Shown: positions 1 to 7,734, counted from the first letter of the stretch. The stretch: DNA of 38,511 nucleotides from Slackia equolifaciens (GCF_003725995.1 NZ_QIBX01000024.1:1-38511); one strand, 5' to 3'. Notes: generated by a model not told the origin, from the sequence alone. Numbers and translations are program-made.

Positions 1-102
1 GGAGGCGGGGATCACCCGAACCCATTCCGAACTCGGCAGTTAAGCCCGCCATCGCCGGATGTACTGGGGGGGAAGCCCCCGGGAGATAAGGGCGCCGCGC
101 CC
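1..102 (+). rRNA. rrf: 5S ribosomal RNA, 3' part (truncated by window edge)
   Basis: The sequence contains the conserved 5S core: CCCATTCCGAACTCGG, then AAGTTAAGCCCGCC-like bases, then GTACTGGGG. A G/C-rich strand able to pair with the missing 5' end follows. The 5' part lies outside the window. The exact 3' end is estimated from the family's usual closing helix, so it is good to a few bases. A GC hairpin (about 107-130) and a terminator follow, as expected for the end of an rRNA operon. Confidence 0.9.
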
Positions 103-132
103 GCGAGGGGCGCTCCCCGGAGGGGGGCGCGA

Positions 133-162
133 GGGGGCCTCATGCGAGGCCCCCTTTCTTTT
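133..162 (+). terminator. Intrinsic terminator of the rRNA operon
   Basis: A perfect 9-bp stem (GGGGGCCTC / GAGGCCCCC) with a 4-base loop is followed by TTTCTTTT. It sits directly behind the 5S gene. Confidence 0.9.
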
Positions 163-224
163 CGCCTGCGCGCTACAGCAAAGTGGAGTACAATAGTGGC
201 CATCTTTAATGAAAGCGGGTGATT

Positions 225-512
225 ATGAGTAATCTGCGTACGCAAGAGGTCGAAGACTTGCTTGAAGTGCTTTCTTCGATTTCCGATAAAGACGTTTTGT
301 ACGCTCTTTTCGAAGACCTTTTCACTATTCGTGAAATCAAGGAAACCTCTCAGCGCCTTTCTGTTGCCCGTCTTCTTGACGAAGGCAAGCCATATACCGC
401 TATCGCGGAGGCCACGGGCGCGTCTGCTACCACGATTGCGCGCGTTTCGAAGGCGCTGAATTACGGCAGCGGCGGGTATCGTCACGCGTTGGATGTGCTC
501 GAGAAAAAATAG
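225..512 (+). CDS. yerC: YerC/YecD family TrpR-like DNA-binding protein
   Basis: This is a small all-helical protein of 95 residues with the TrpR-type helix-turn-helix of the YerC/YecD family. Conserved blocks are a first helix pair (EVEDLLEVLSSI, KDVLYALFEDLFT), then REIKETSQRLSVARLLDEG, then the recognition region YTAIAEATGASATTIARV. Family members are transcription regulators whose ligand is mostly unknown. Unlike TrpR, there is no tryptophan operon nearby. ATG at 225 is preferred; a GTG at 219 in frame (adding two residues) is also possible because the purine-rich AAAGCGGG could serve either. It is a single-gene unit between the rRNA terminator and its own terminator at 553-580. Confidence 0.85.
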   Translation: MSNLRTQEVEDLLEVLSSISDKDVLYALFEDLFTIREIKETSQRLSVARLLDEGKPYTAIAEATGASATTIARVSKALNYGSGGYRHALDVLEKK

Positions 513-552
513 CGTTCGCACGCGTGGCGCGTGGGTTCGGCTCATCGATTCC

Positions 553-580
553 AAGAGCGGCTTTTGCGCCGCTCTTTTGT
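553..580 (+). terminator. Intrinsic terminator after yerC
   Basis: A perfect 9-bp stem AAGAGCGGC / GCCGCTCTT with a 6-base loop (TTTTGC) is followed by TTTTGT. It lies 40 bp after the yerC stop. Confidence 0.9.
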
Positions 581-608
581 ATTGCTTCTAAGTGCTCTGT
601 ATCAGGCA

Positions 609-617
609 TGATATACT
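609..617 (+). promoter_or_regulatory. Candidate extended -10 promoter of argS
   Basis: TGATATACT reads as an extended -10 element (TGN plus TATACT). No convincing -35 hexamer lies 16-18 bp upstream. It is 56 bp before the argS start and just after the yerC terminator. The same TGN-TATACT layout recurs before trmB and glmU. Confidence 0.5.
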
Positions 618-672
618 TGCTCGGATTCAGTGTTTTCAGGTCATATGCCTCTTATATGTGAAGGAAGGAACT

Positions 673-2394
673 ATGCAATCTCGCGAAAAACTAGCTGAGC
701 TTATTGGAGAGGCGCTTGATGCGGCGTTGCAGGCCGGTGCGTTCTCCTTGGATCAGAAGCCCGAAATCGCGCTGGAGCGTCCTCGTGATGAAGGTCATGG
801 CGATTGGGCGTGCACCGTTGCGATGCGATGCGCGAAGGCTGCGAAGAAGAATCCTCGTGAGATTGCGCAGGCTATCGTTTCCGCGCTTCCTGAGTGCGAC
901 TTTGTTGAGAAGGTTGAAGTTGCTGGCCCCGGCTTCATCAACTTCTATCTGAAGAATGATGCTCTTCAGAATATTATTTCCACCGTTCGCACGCAGAAGG
1001 GCGATTTTGGCAAGGGCACTCTTGATAACGGCCCCGTTAAAGTCAATATCGAATACATTTCGGCTAATCCCACCGGTCCTATGCACCTTGGGCATGGTCG
1101 CTGGGCGGCGCTCGGCTCCGCTATGGCGAACTTGATGCGCCATGCGGGTTATGATGTGTTCGAGGAGTTCTACGTCAACGACCATGGTGTGCAGATGGAC
1201 AAATTCGGCTATTCCATCGCTGCACGCTATCTGCAGCAGCTTGGCCAGGACGCTGAGGTTCCCGAGGGCGGCTATCACGGCCTGTATGTCAACGACATCG
1301 CGAAAGCCATCATCGATCGCGATGGCGACAAGTGGCTCAATGCTGACGAGCATGATCGTATGATCGAGTTCCGCGAATTCGGTTACGCCTACATCATGAA
1401 AATCTTCCGCGATATCACCACGCGTTTCGGCAACCATTTCGAGCGCTGGCAGTCAGAGCGCGAAATGTATCTGCCTTCTGACGAGTTTGACGGCAAGAGT
1501 CCGTTTGAATTCTGCATGAACGAGCTGCGTGAAAAGGGCGATCTGTACGAAAAGGACGACGCGGTGTGGTTCCGCTCCTCGCAGTACGGCGACGAGAAGG
1601 ATCGCGTAATCCGTAAGGCTGACGGCGCATATACCTATTTTGCATCTGACGTCGCATACCACTACATGAAAAAGCTTCGTGGGTTTGATATCCTCATCGA
1701 CATTTGGGGTGCAGATCATCACGGCTACATCGCGCGTGTCGCGGCCGTGCTTTCAGCTATGGGCTACCCCGGCGCTCTTGAGGTTGTTCTTGGTCAGCTG
1801 GTCAACCTCTTCCGCAACGGCAAGCCCGTGCGCATGTCTAAACGTACCGGTGAGATGGTAACGTTCGAGGAGCTTATTGACGAGGTGGGCATTGATGCGA
1901 CGCGCTACTATATGCTGAGCCGTTCCACCGAGCAGCCCATCGATTTTGATATCGAGGAGGCAAAGAAGCAGGACGCCTCCAACCCTGTGTACTACGATCA
2001 GTATGCTCATGCGCGCATCTGCAAGATGCTGCGCGATGAGGCGGGTCACTCGGACGAAGACAATCTTGATATGGATGCCATTGCATCCGAGTGCATTCCC
2101 GAGGATGTGGATTTGAGCTTGCTCACTGATCCCTCCGAGTTTGCCCTGATGCGCAAGATGGGTGAGTTCGGCGATCTGATTGCACTTGCGGCTCGCGATC
2201 GCGCACCGTTCCGTCTCACGCATTACGCTCAGGAGCTCGCCAGCCTGTTCCATCAGTTCTATACGAACTGCCCGGTACTCAAGGCTGATACGGTTGAGCT
2301 CAAGCAGGCGCGCTTGGCTCTGTGTGATGCTACGCGTATCGTTATGGCTACGACGCTGGGTATTCTGGGAATTTCTGCCCCGCAGCGCATGTAA
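673..2394 (+). CDS. argS: Arginyl-tRNA synthetase
   Basis: Cytoplasmic class I enzyme of 573 residues that charges tRNA-Arg with arginine. The N-terminal additional domain (residues about 1-110) is typical of ArgRS. The HIGH-type signature is HLGHG at residues 138-142, directly after the ArgRS block NPTGPMHLG. The second class I motif is RMSKRTGE near residue 385, so a KMSK-type loop is present. A C-terminal DALR-type helical anticodon-binding domain closes the protein and ends in APQRM, matching the usual 'PxRM' end of bacterial ArgRS. The ATG at 673 is chosen because AAGGAAGGAA precedes it by a few bases. The frame stays open upstream to 592, but that stretch has no ribosome-binding site and is not conserved-looking. 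Length is normal for the family. Confidence 0.97.
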   Translation: MQSREKLAELIGEALDAALQAGAFSLDQKPEIALERPRDEGHGDWACTVAMRCAKAAKKNPREIAQAIVSALPECDFVEKVEVAGPGFINFYLKNDALQNIISTVRTQKGDFGKGTLDNGPVKVNIEYISANPTGPMHLGHGRWAALGSAMANLMRHAGYDVFEEFYVNDHGVQMDKFGYSIAARYLQQLGQDAEVPEGGYHGLYVNDIAKAIIDRDGDKWLNADEHDRMIEFREFGYAYIMKIFRDITTRFGNHFERWQSEREMYLPSDEFDGKSPFEFCMNELREKGDLYEKDDAVWFRSSQYGDEKDRVIRKADGAYTYFASDVAYHYMKKLRGFDILIDIWGADHHGYIARVAAVLSAMGYPGALEVVLGQLVNLFRNGKPVRMSKRTGEMVTFEELIDEVGIDATRYYMLSRSTEQPIDFDIEEAKKQDASNPVYYDQYAHARICKMLRDEAGHSDEDNLDMDAIASECIPEDVDLSLLTDPSEFALMRKMGEFGDLIALAARDRAPFRLTHYAQELASLFHQFYTNCPVLKADTVELKQARLALCDATRIVMATTLGILGISAPQRM

Positions 2395-2404
2395 TGTTGT
2401 TATG

Positions 2405-2434
2405 GGGAAGGGACTGCAGCGGGAGCCCCTTCCC
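2405..2434 (+). terminator. Possible weak hairpin terminator after argS
   Basis: GGGAAGGG and CCCTTCCC can form an 8-bp stem with a 14-base loop 10 bp after the argS stop. There is no T-run behind it, so termination is doubtful. It also lies just beyond the 3' end of the minus-strand luxR fragment. Confidence 0.35.
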
Positions 2435-2525
2435 TCTTGAATGGCATTTTGGAATTCCCGCTTTCCGAGCTTTGAGCGACTTTGAACTGCCTTCCATCTC
2501 TTGGACGCGAGAAATGGGAGGCAGT

Positions 2526-3086
2526 TTATTTTTGGGCTTGTTCTTCGTCGACTGGAGTGGCGCGCTCTACGATATCGAAAACGCTTCGTCGGTCGCCTAC
2601 GCCCAGCTTTCGGTAAATATTGCTCACGTGGTGCTTCGCAGTCCCTTGTGCGATGGACAGCTCCTCGCAAAGGCCCTGTACGGTGCGCCCTCGCACGAGA
2701 AGTTCGAGGACTTCGGTCTCGCGGGCGGTGAGGCCGGCCGATTCAGCAACGAAGCGGCACCGTTGCGCCATGGAGGGCTCGTCTTGGGCTGCGGGGTTGC
2801 TTGCTTCAGCAGAATAGGGGCTTTCATAGAGCTTTTGCAAATCGGCCTGCGTGAAGATTATCATTCCCGCAAATACCAGGGCGGTAAGACACACCACAAC
2901 GGCGGGGAATACGGCTTCATGGTGAAGCAGGATGTTCGAAGGCGAGGCGATAAGCGCATAAGCGGCGAACGAGCCGAGAAATGTACCGATGCGCGATGAT
3001 ACGACGGCGACGCCAAAAGCGATAGGCGTGCTGATACGGGCGCGAAAAGCTATGTCGGTGGACGTAAGCATCATGAACATATCAAG
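2526..3086 (-). pseudogene. C-terminal half of a split LuxR-family membrane regulator
   Basis: This is the 3' fragment of a regulator gene interrupted by the mobile element at 3087-10112. It encodes about 186 residues: membrane segments continuing the sensor half (LDMFMMLTSTDIAF onward, then AFGVAVVSSRIG and AVVVCLTALVFAGMIIF), then a LuxR/GerE helix-turn-helix. The DNA-binding part shows the canonical LTARETEVLELLVRG, LCEELSIAQGTAKHHVSNIY and RKLGVGDR. The open frame runs on into the element (to 3284), but those added N-terminal residues are element DNA. No start codon with a good ribosome-binding site is seen at the break, so the fragment is probably not made. Its other half is at 10112-11008, and the two join in frame at a GCC shared by both junctions. 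Confidence 0.88.
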
Positions 3087-3099
3087 GCAACATCTGACA

Positions 3100-3145
3100 A
3101 TAAGGGCAAACCGCCTCATAAATGAGCGGTTTGCCCTTATCTTTT
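3100..3145 (+). terminator. Strong hairpin at left end of the element, terminator-like
   Basis: Two arms of about 19-20 bases (3100-3119 and 3122-3140) pair with one bulged base and are followed by CTTTT. It begins about 12 bp inside the left junction. Reading from the plus strand it could stop read-through from argS into the element. There is no T-run on the minus side. Confidence 0.65.
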
Positions 3146-3162
3146 GAACCCTATGCAACTTT

Positions 3163-3175
3163 TTTACAACTTTTG
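3163..3175. repeat. Left copy of the putative integrase arm-site repeat
   Basis: TTTACAACTTTTG here is identical to 9956-9968 near the right end. The CAACTTTT part is itself repeated 11 bp upstream (3156-3163). Both copies lie about 75-145 bp inside the element ends. Repeats recognised by the N-terminal arm-binding domain are a known feature of Tn916-family integrases. The role here is inferred. Confidence 0.55.
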
Positions 3176-3207
3176 GCGGGTGCAAATCTGATTGCGTGAA
3201 ACGCCCC

Positions 3208-3543
3208 CTAGTCGCGTTGCTTCGCGAGCGCGTTTCTAAGCGCACGCAGAACCTCAATTGCCACGGGCAGTTCGTTGGCCTCAAACGAATCTAGAATCTC
3301 CTGCACCTCTGCCGAGAGCACGGCCTTGTCGGGCTTCGGCGCGTCCGACAAAAGCGCGTCTACCCCAACTGAAAGCTCGTCGGCGATTTTCGCCAGCACG
3401 GGCAGACTCAGCTTCGTGTTTCCGGTCTCGATATGGCTCATATGCGTAACGGAGATGCCGACCCTTCCCGCCAGCGCCTCCTGCGACAGACCGCACGCCT
3501 TGCGGTAGCGCCTAATCCGCTGGCCTATTTCGAAGTACTTCAT
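3208..3543 (-). CDS. XRE-family helix-turn-helix repressor of the element
   Basis: A 111-residue protein with an N-terminal Cro/C1-type HTH: IGQRIRRYRKACGLSQEALAG, then VGISVTHMSHIETGNTKLS, then LPVLAKIADELSVGVDALL (residues about 4-62). A short acidic/helical tail (about 80-111) may dimerise. The ATG at 3543 is chosen because GGCGGTG lies about 6 bp ahead of it; upstream in-frame starts at 3567 lack a site. It is divergent from the cargo genes. The 10-bp-arm palindrome at 3611-3638, between it and the first cargo gene, is the natural candidate operator. This arrangement suits a maintenance or lysogeny-type repressor of the element. The target is inferred. Confidence 0.85.
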   Translation of the reverse strand: MKYFEIGQRIRRYRKACGLSQEALAGRVGISVTHMSHIETGNTKLSLPVLAKIADELSVGVDALLSDAPKPDKAVLSAEVQEILDSFEANELPVAIEVLRALRNALAKQRD

Positions 3544-3601
3544 GCAATCACCGCCCATAAAAATCAAGTTGCTTTGAATCCTATGGGCGATTTCTGTCGG
3601 C

Positions 3602-3638
3602 TATAATAGCCTACATAGGCCGTTTTATGCCTATGTAG
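3602..3638 (+). promoter_or_regulatory. Candidate -10 box overlapped by a perfect palindromic operator
   Basis: TATAAT at 3602-3607 is a consensus -10, although no good -35 lies 17 bp upstream. Immediately after it, CTACATAGGC (3611-3620) and GCCTATGTAG (3629-3638) form a perfect 10-bp inverted repeat with an 8-base spacer. A related half site, CCTATGGGC, lies at about 3580. A repressor bound here would block the start of transcription toward the cargo genes. The divergent XRE protein is the likely ligand. Confidence 0.6.
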
Positions 3639-3728
3639 TTTAATCACGAAAACAGAGGCGCAGCAAAGGCTGCGCGAGCGTCTTACTGGGGCGATTTGCC
3701 CCGCGAAACGAGAGAAAGGGTCGGGCAC

Positions 3729-4517
3729 ATGGGGAGCCAAGGAGATTTGCTATCGGGAGTCGCCACAGCGCACGATTTGATGCATCGCGTGGTGGGGCTG
3801 CAGAACCGCATCAACCAGCTGAGCACGCAATTCGCTGCCAAGACGGAGAAGAAGACCAAGCGGCATCCCGTGCTCTACGCCGTAGCGGGCTTCCTCATCG
3901 CGTTCGCGCTCATCACGAGCACCCCGCTGAAGGCAATCACGTACCCGATAACCATCCCGTTCTTCTCGATGGGCGGCATGGAGCTTCAGGTGATGGTTTG
4001 GAACATCGTCAATCTCGTGCTGTCCGCCATCATCGGCGCGGTTCTGTACGGGGTCATTTCCAAGTCCGCCGACAAGGGGCGCGCCCGAAAGAACGCCGCC
4101 ATCGACCAGGCCAACGCGCAGGTGGAGGCCAGCAATCAGGCGCTCGCCCAGAGCATCGAGCAGACGCGTCAGGAGATAGTCGCCGTGCAGCAGCGCTGGG
4201 CGGCGGAGGTCGCGCCGTGGTACCCGATGGACTATGACAGCATCGACGCCGTGGACTTCTTCCTCGCCGCCGTGCGCAACCACCGAGCCAGCACGGTGCA
4301 GGAGATGGCCAACCTCTACGAGACCGAACGGCATCAGCGCCGCATGGAGCAGGGCCAGCAGCAGATTCTCAACCAGCAGCGCATCGGAAACATGCTGCAG
4401 CTGGGCAACCTGTTCATGCAGGGGCAGATTCTCAGCCAAGCCCAGCAGATAAACGCAAACACCGCCAGCGCCAGCAGCAACCTCGACTGGATTGCCAACG
4501 CGATGGGCAAGCGGTAG
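3729..4517 (+). CDS. Unknown two-TM protein with Q-rich coiled-coil tail (element cargo)
   Basis: I do not recognise the family. The 262-residue product has a short N-terminal helix with heptad-like spacing (residues about 12-40) and a basic stretch KTEKKTKRHP. Two membrane segments follow (about 48-68, YAVAGFLIAFALITS; about 88-110, VMVWNIVNLVLSAIIGAVLYG). A long alanine/glutamine-rich helical region (about 115-160) and a glutamine- and methionine-rich tail (about 200-245, e.g. RRMEQGQQQILNQQR) come last. No signal peptide or enzyme motif is visible. ATG 3729 is preferred because AGAAAGGG sits 8 bp upstream; an in-frame TTG at 3696 lacks a site. It is the first gene after the palindromic operator, so it is likely repressor-controlled. 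A large hairpin follows its stop. Confidence 0.75.
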   Translation: MGSQGDLLSGVATAHDLMHRVVGLQNRINQLSTQFAAKTEKKTKRHPVLYAVAGFLIAFALITSTPLKAITYPITIPFFSMGGMELQVMVWNIVNLVLSAIIGAVLYGVISKSADKGRARKNAAIDQANAQVEASNQALAQSIEQTRQEIVAVQQRWAAEVAPWYPMDYDSIDAVDFFLAAVRNHRASTVQEMANLYETERHQRRMEQGQQQILNQQRIGNMLQLGNLFMQGQILSQAQQINANTASASSNLDWIANAMGKR

Positions 4518-4533
4518 CGGCGTGCCGCCGAAC

Positions 4534-4580
4534 CCCGCTGCATGGATCATGGCGGTTTTCGCCACGATCCATGCAGCGGG
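4534..4580. repeat. Perfect 15-bp inverted repeat between cargo genes
   Basis: Arms at 4534-4548 and 4566-4580 are exact complements, and the inner GGCG/CGCC extends the stem toward a T-rich loop. There is no T-run after it, so it is not a standard intrinsic terminator. It may be a factor-assisted terminator, an mRNA-stabilising hairpin, or a protein-binding site. Confidence 0.7.
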
Positions 4581-4660
4581 CAACCGATGTGAAGCGACAT
4601 ACGTGGCGGCTACCGCCACCTTCGGACAGCGTGTGCAACAAACGTAAAGGAGCAAGAGCA

Positions 4661-5908
4661 ATGGAGAAAACGGAACGGACGGGAAGGGCGGCGCGTCTCG
4701 CGATGCTGCTCGCGGCATGCGCCCTGCTGCTTCTGACGGCGCGCCCCGCGTACGCCGCAGAGGTGGCGAGTGGCGACGGCTGGTCGCTGGACGATGCGGG
4801 CGTGCTCGTGCTTTCCGAGGACATCGCCCCGATAGGCGCGGGCGGGGCCTACGAATGGGAGCCGTACGCCGCTCAGGTCAAGGAAGTCGTGGTGGCCGAG
4901 GGCGTGACCGAGATTCCCAACATGGCGTTTGCCACGCGAGACGGCGTGAGCTATAGCAGCCTGCAGAAGGCGACCATGTCCTCGACGGTAAGGACAATCG
5001 GCGTGAGCGCGTTCGCCGACAATCCCTCTCTCACCGAGGTGCGCCTGAACGAGGGCTTGGAGCGCGTGGAGAACGTGGCGTTCGGCGGAGCGGGCTTCGC
5101 GGAAATCGAGCTGCCCGAGAACGTGACGTGGGGCTCGGACGTGTTCATCGACTGTGACAGCCTCGTCTCAGTGACCATCCCCGCAGGCTCCGAATGGGGC
5201 GGCGGCAACGCGCAGTTCTACGGCTGTGACAGCCTTGAGACCGTGTACATCGAGGAAGGCGTTACCCAGATTCCTCCCACGTTCCTGAACGGCTGCGGCA
5301 GCCTCAAGTACGTGTGGGTGCCCAAATCGGTCACCGAGTTCGTGGGCACGCCCATTCTGGGCGGCTGCATCATCGGGTACACGGGCACGGCGGCCGAGGA
5401 GTACGCGAACTGGAGGCAGGAAGTCGGCGTTAACGCTGTCGATTTCCACGCCATCGACGGCGACGAGCACGCCTACAGCGAATGGCAGACGGTGGCCGAG
5501 CCCACGTGCACGGAGGGCGGCGAGCAGATTCGCGCCTGCGAAATCTGCGGAGCCGAGCAGTCTCAGGAGCTTCCCGCAACGGGACACATCTGGGACGGCG
5601 GCGCGGTGACGCAGGAGCCCACCGAGAGCGCCGAGGGCGTGAGGACGTACACCTGCACAGCATGCGGCCAGACCAAGACCGAGGCAATCGCCAAGCTCCC
5701 GCAGACGGGCGGGAACGAGCAACAGGGCGGTGACCGACCCGGCGGGTCGGCGGATGCGAACGAGGACTCCGCTCAGGAAAGCGCGCAGGACGAGCTTCCC
5801 CAGACGGGCGACGGCACGCTCGCACTCGTCGGCCTGCCCGCTCTCGCCTTGCTGCTCGTCTCTGCGGGTTTGATTCTGGCGGCAAGAAATCGGGCGGAGC
5901 GCTCGTAG
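4661..5908 (+). CDS. LPXTG-anchored BspA-like leucine-rich surface protein (element cargo)
   Basis: A secreted, wall-anchored protein of 415 residues. The signal peptide is residues 1-32, with a basic start, hydrophobic core LAMLLAACALLLL and likely cleavage after AYA. Residues about 70-240 carry irregular BspA/LRR_5-type repeats, e.g. VVVAEGVTEIPNMAF, VRLNEGLERVENVAF, VYIEEGVTQIPPTFL, VWVPKSVTEF. Residues about 265-345 hold two cysteine-pair modules (CTEGG..RACEICG and TYTCTACGQTKTEAI), common in gut surface proteins. The sorting signal at 379-415 is LPQTG, a hydrophobic helix and RNRAERS. A second LPQTG at 346-350 lacks the hydrophobic tail. Sortase would attach it to peptidoglycan; no sortase gene is in the window. 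ATG 4661 follows AAAGGAG. Upstream in-frame sequence is not signal-like. Family members often bind host or bacterial surfaces; that role is inferred. Confidence 0.88.
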   Translation: MEKTERTGRAARLAMLLAACALLLLTARPAYAAEVASGDGWSLDDAGVLVLSEDIAPIGAGGAYEWEPYAAQVKEVVVAEGVTEIPNMAFATRDGVSYSSLQKATMSSTVRTIGVSAFADNPSLTEVRLNEGLERVENVAFGGAGFAEIELPENVTWGSDVFIDCDSLVSVTIPAGSEWGGGNAQFYGCDSLETVYIEEGVTQIPPTFLNGCGSLKYVWVPKSVTEFVGTPILGGCIIGYTGTAAEEYANWRQEVGVNAVDFHAIDGDEHAYSEWQTVAEPTCTEGGEQIRACEICGAEQSQELPATGHIWDGGAVTQEPTESAEGVRTYTCTACGQTKTEAIAKLPQTGGNEQQGGDRPGGSADANEDSAQESAQDELPQTGDGTLALVGLPALALLLVSAGLILAARNRAERS

Positions 5909-5944
5909 TCTAAGGCGATTCACGTAGCAAGGAGGGAATCATCC

Positions 5945-6940
5945 ATGAAGCAATACACGAGAAGGAACGTATTGAAGCTGCTCGGGGTTGGCGCGGTAAC
6001 CGTGGCTAGCTTCGGACTGGTCGGGTGCGGCGGCTCGGACGAGGGTACGGGCGGTGCCGCCAGCAGCGCGAGCGAGCCCGTGCCCGCATCGCAGGCGTTC
6101 GCGCAGGCGGGCGTGTGGATGCAGTACGACGGCGACGAGCAAATCGGGAAGGACGTGGAAATCGAGCGCATCCTGTCGTTCGACGGCAACGGCAACGTGG
6201 CTGTGTACCAGTGCGACGGCGCGACCTTCGGCGACCTGAACGGCCTTTCCAACGAGCAGATAATCGAGCTCGCCAAGGAGCAGGACAGGGCAGTGTTCGA
6301 GGCGGAGAAGCAGGAGGCAATCGAAAGCGCCGACGAGGCCATCCAAGCGTGGCAGCAGTGCTACGACACCCTGAAGGCGGAAGCCGACGCGGGCACCTAC
6401 GACTCCATGAACAACTACGGTGCCTACGGCATCGAAGGCGTACCCGAGGAGGAACGCGCGGCGGCCATCGAGGAGTTCCAAATCGCGCTGGAGAACACCA
6501 AGAGCTCGCTCGATGCCGCCAACGAGGGCCAGGCGTTCAACGAGGCGGCGGAGTATCAGGAGCCGCAGCCCCAGCCCTACACGCTCGCGCTCGAAACCGA
6601 CGGCTCGGGCAACGTCGCGGCGGGCGAGGAAATCCGCTTCCCGGCGCGCCGCTTCAGCTTCTACCAGATAGAGGTTGACGATACGACGGACCTCGAAAGC
6701 CCCGAGACGCGCTTCCGCGTGCTGGCGGACTACGGCTGGCACAACGACGCCGAGATTCCCGAGAATGTCTTCAGCGCCCCTGAGGATTCCATCGGGCTGT
6801 ACTCGTCCAACTACTCGACCACGCAGGCGGTCTACGATACCACCTTCGGCGGGTATTCGGGCCTCGCCACCGTCGTGGAGGAAGGCCACGCGGGCTTCAC
6901 ATGGGACACGACCGACGCAGAGGGCGTAGAGGTGGATTAG
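5945..6940 (+). CDS. Putative Tat-type lipoprotein of unknown function (element cargo)
   Basis: A 331-residue exported protein. The N-terminus MKQYTRRNVLKLLGVGA carries a twin arginine, followed by a hydrophobic stretch and a lipobox ending in GLVGC (Cys 28). Lipidation after Tat or Sec export is expected. A serine/alanine/glycine-rich linker (about 29-52) leads to a first domain with FDGNGNVAVYQCDG. A long charged helical region (about 110-200) and a C-terminal part rich in aromatic residues and Asp/Glu complete it. No catalytic motif is recognised. It starts 36 bp after the LPXTG gene with a strong site (AAGGAGG, 10 bp spacing), so the two are probably co-transcribed and both act at the cell surface. 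A clear terminator follows. Confidence 0.8.
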   Translation: MKQYTRRNVLKLLGVGAVTVASFGLVGCGGSDEGTGGAASSASEPVPASQAFAQAGVWMQYDGDEQIGKDVEIERILSFDGNGNVAVYQCDGATFGDLNGLSNEQIIELAKEQDRAVFEAEKQEAIESADEAIQAWQQCYDTLKAEADAGTYDSMNNYGAYGIEGVPEEERAAAIEEFQIALENTKSSLDAANEGQAFNEAAEYQEPQPQPYTLALETDGSGNVAAGEEIRFPARRFSFYQIEVDDTTDLESPETRFRVLADYGWHNDAEIPENVFSAPEDSIGLYSSNYSTTQAVYDTTFGGYSGLATVVEEGHAGFTWDTTDAEGVEVD

Positions 6941-6977
6941 GGAGCCGCGCATCGGGCAAATCGCAATACGACCGCAT

Positions 6978-7013
6978 GGCCGCATCCGATTTTCGGGTGC
7001 GGCCTTTTCGTTT
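6978..7013 (+). terminator. Intrinsic terminator after the lipoprotein gene
   Basis: GGCCGCATCCG / CGGGTGCGGCC forms an 11-bp stem with one G-T pair and a 5-base loop, followed by TTTTCGTTT. Confidence 0.88.
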
Positions 7014-7120
7014 CGGGCCGCATCTCGTCGCGCTCGATCCCCGATTCCGCAGCAGATCACGTCTTGCGCCGTGAGTATGCCTGCGGCATCGGGGAGGTAG
7101 CGCGAAGGGAGGTGCTGAAC

Positions 7121-7459
7121 ATGAAAGATAAGGACAAGGACAAATTCAGCATCGAGGAAGAGACGGAGTGGCGCATTCAGGTTCTCAAGCGCACGGCGCG
7201 AATCAGCGCGGCGAAGGCAAAGCAGCTCGAGCGTGAGAAGAATACGATGCGCAGGAAGGAGCCGCTCGAGGACAGGGAGGGGCTCGAGGGCACCCTGAGG
7301 TGCATCGACAACGTGATGGAGTGGCGCTTCGTGGACGAGTTTGGGCGTGTGGAGCTCGATGCGGACATGCTCTCCATGCACATCACGGTCGGGGAGCTTC
7401 GGTTCATCCGCGCATGCGTCGTGCGAGCAATCGAGGAACTGGAAGGAGGCGCGCGGTGA
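7121..7459 (+). CDS. Small charged protein of unknown function, coupled to next gene
   Basis: A 112-residue, highly charged, mostly helical product with no signal peptide or membrane segment. It begins with alternating Lys/Asp (MKDKDKDKFSIEEE), then a basic amphipathic helix (WRIQVLKRTARISAAKAKQLEREK), and ends with FIRACVVRAIEELEGG. ATG 7121 follows GGGAGGTG at good spacing. Its stop overlaps the GTG start of the next gene (GTGA), which indicates translational coupling. I do not recognise the family. Confidence 0.7.
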   Translation: MKDKDKDKFSIEEETEWRIQVLKRTARISAAKAKQLEREKNTMRRKEPLEDREGLEGTLRCIDNVMEWRFVDEFGRVELDADMLSMHITVGELRFIRACVVRAIEELEGGAR

Positions 7460-7734
7460 GCGACTACGGGATAAAGACGTACGCCGACCTCGCGGAGACT
7501 TGCGGCGGAATGGTGCTCGCCAACGAGATGGCCTACCGCCCGATGGAGCTGGTGAACGGCAGCTGGGCGCCTTGGGAGGAAATCTTCCAGTGGTACATCG
7601 TGCAGGACCCGAGCTTCCTTATGGGCCACACCGACGAGCCGGTGTTCTACGACGGCGAGCTTTGCGTGCACGTATGGGGATTGAAAACCTACGGCACAAG
7701 CTGGTCCATCCTGCCCGCCCCCGAGATTCACTAG
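7456..7734 (+). CDS. Small tryptophan-rich protein of unknown function
   Basis: A 92-residue product beginning at GTG 7456, with GGAAGGAGG about 7 bp upstream and a 4-base overlap with the previous stop. It is rich in aromatic residues (SWAPWEEIFQWYIVQ, HVWGLKTYGTSW) and acidic overall, with no membrane segment. The block WYIVQDPSFLMGHTDEPVFYDGELCVHVWGL (given here only as a region, residues about 46-76) looks like one compact fold. Part of its pattern recalls small proteins common on mobile elements of gut bacteria, but I cannot name a family. It is the last gene before a strong terminator. Confidence 0.7.
   Translation: MSDYGIKTYADLAETCGGMVLANEMAYRPMELVNGSWAPWEEIFQWYIVQDPSFLMGHTDEPVFYDGELCVHVWGLKTYGTSWSILPAPEIH

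Noticed and set aside
2394-2999. Plus-strand frame of 201 codons downstream of argS
   Set aside because: It is antisense to the clearly recognisable LuxR HTH coding strand and has no start site of its own.
3750-4718. Minus-strand frame of 322 codons opposite the first cargo gene
   Set aside because: It is a shadow of the plus-strand gene with His/Leu/Val-rich translation typical of antisense frames in GC-rich DNA.
5939-7381. Minus-strand frame of 480 codons opposite the lipoprotein gene
   Set aside because: It covers two plus-strand genes and a terminator, has no ribosome-binding site and gives no recognisable domain. It is a GC-bias shadow.
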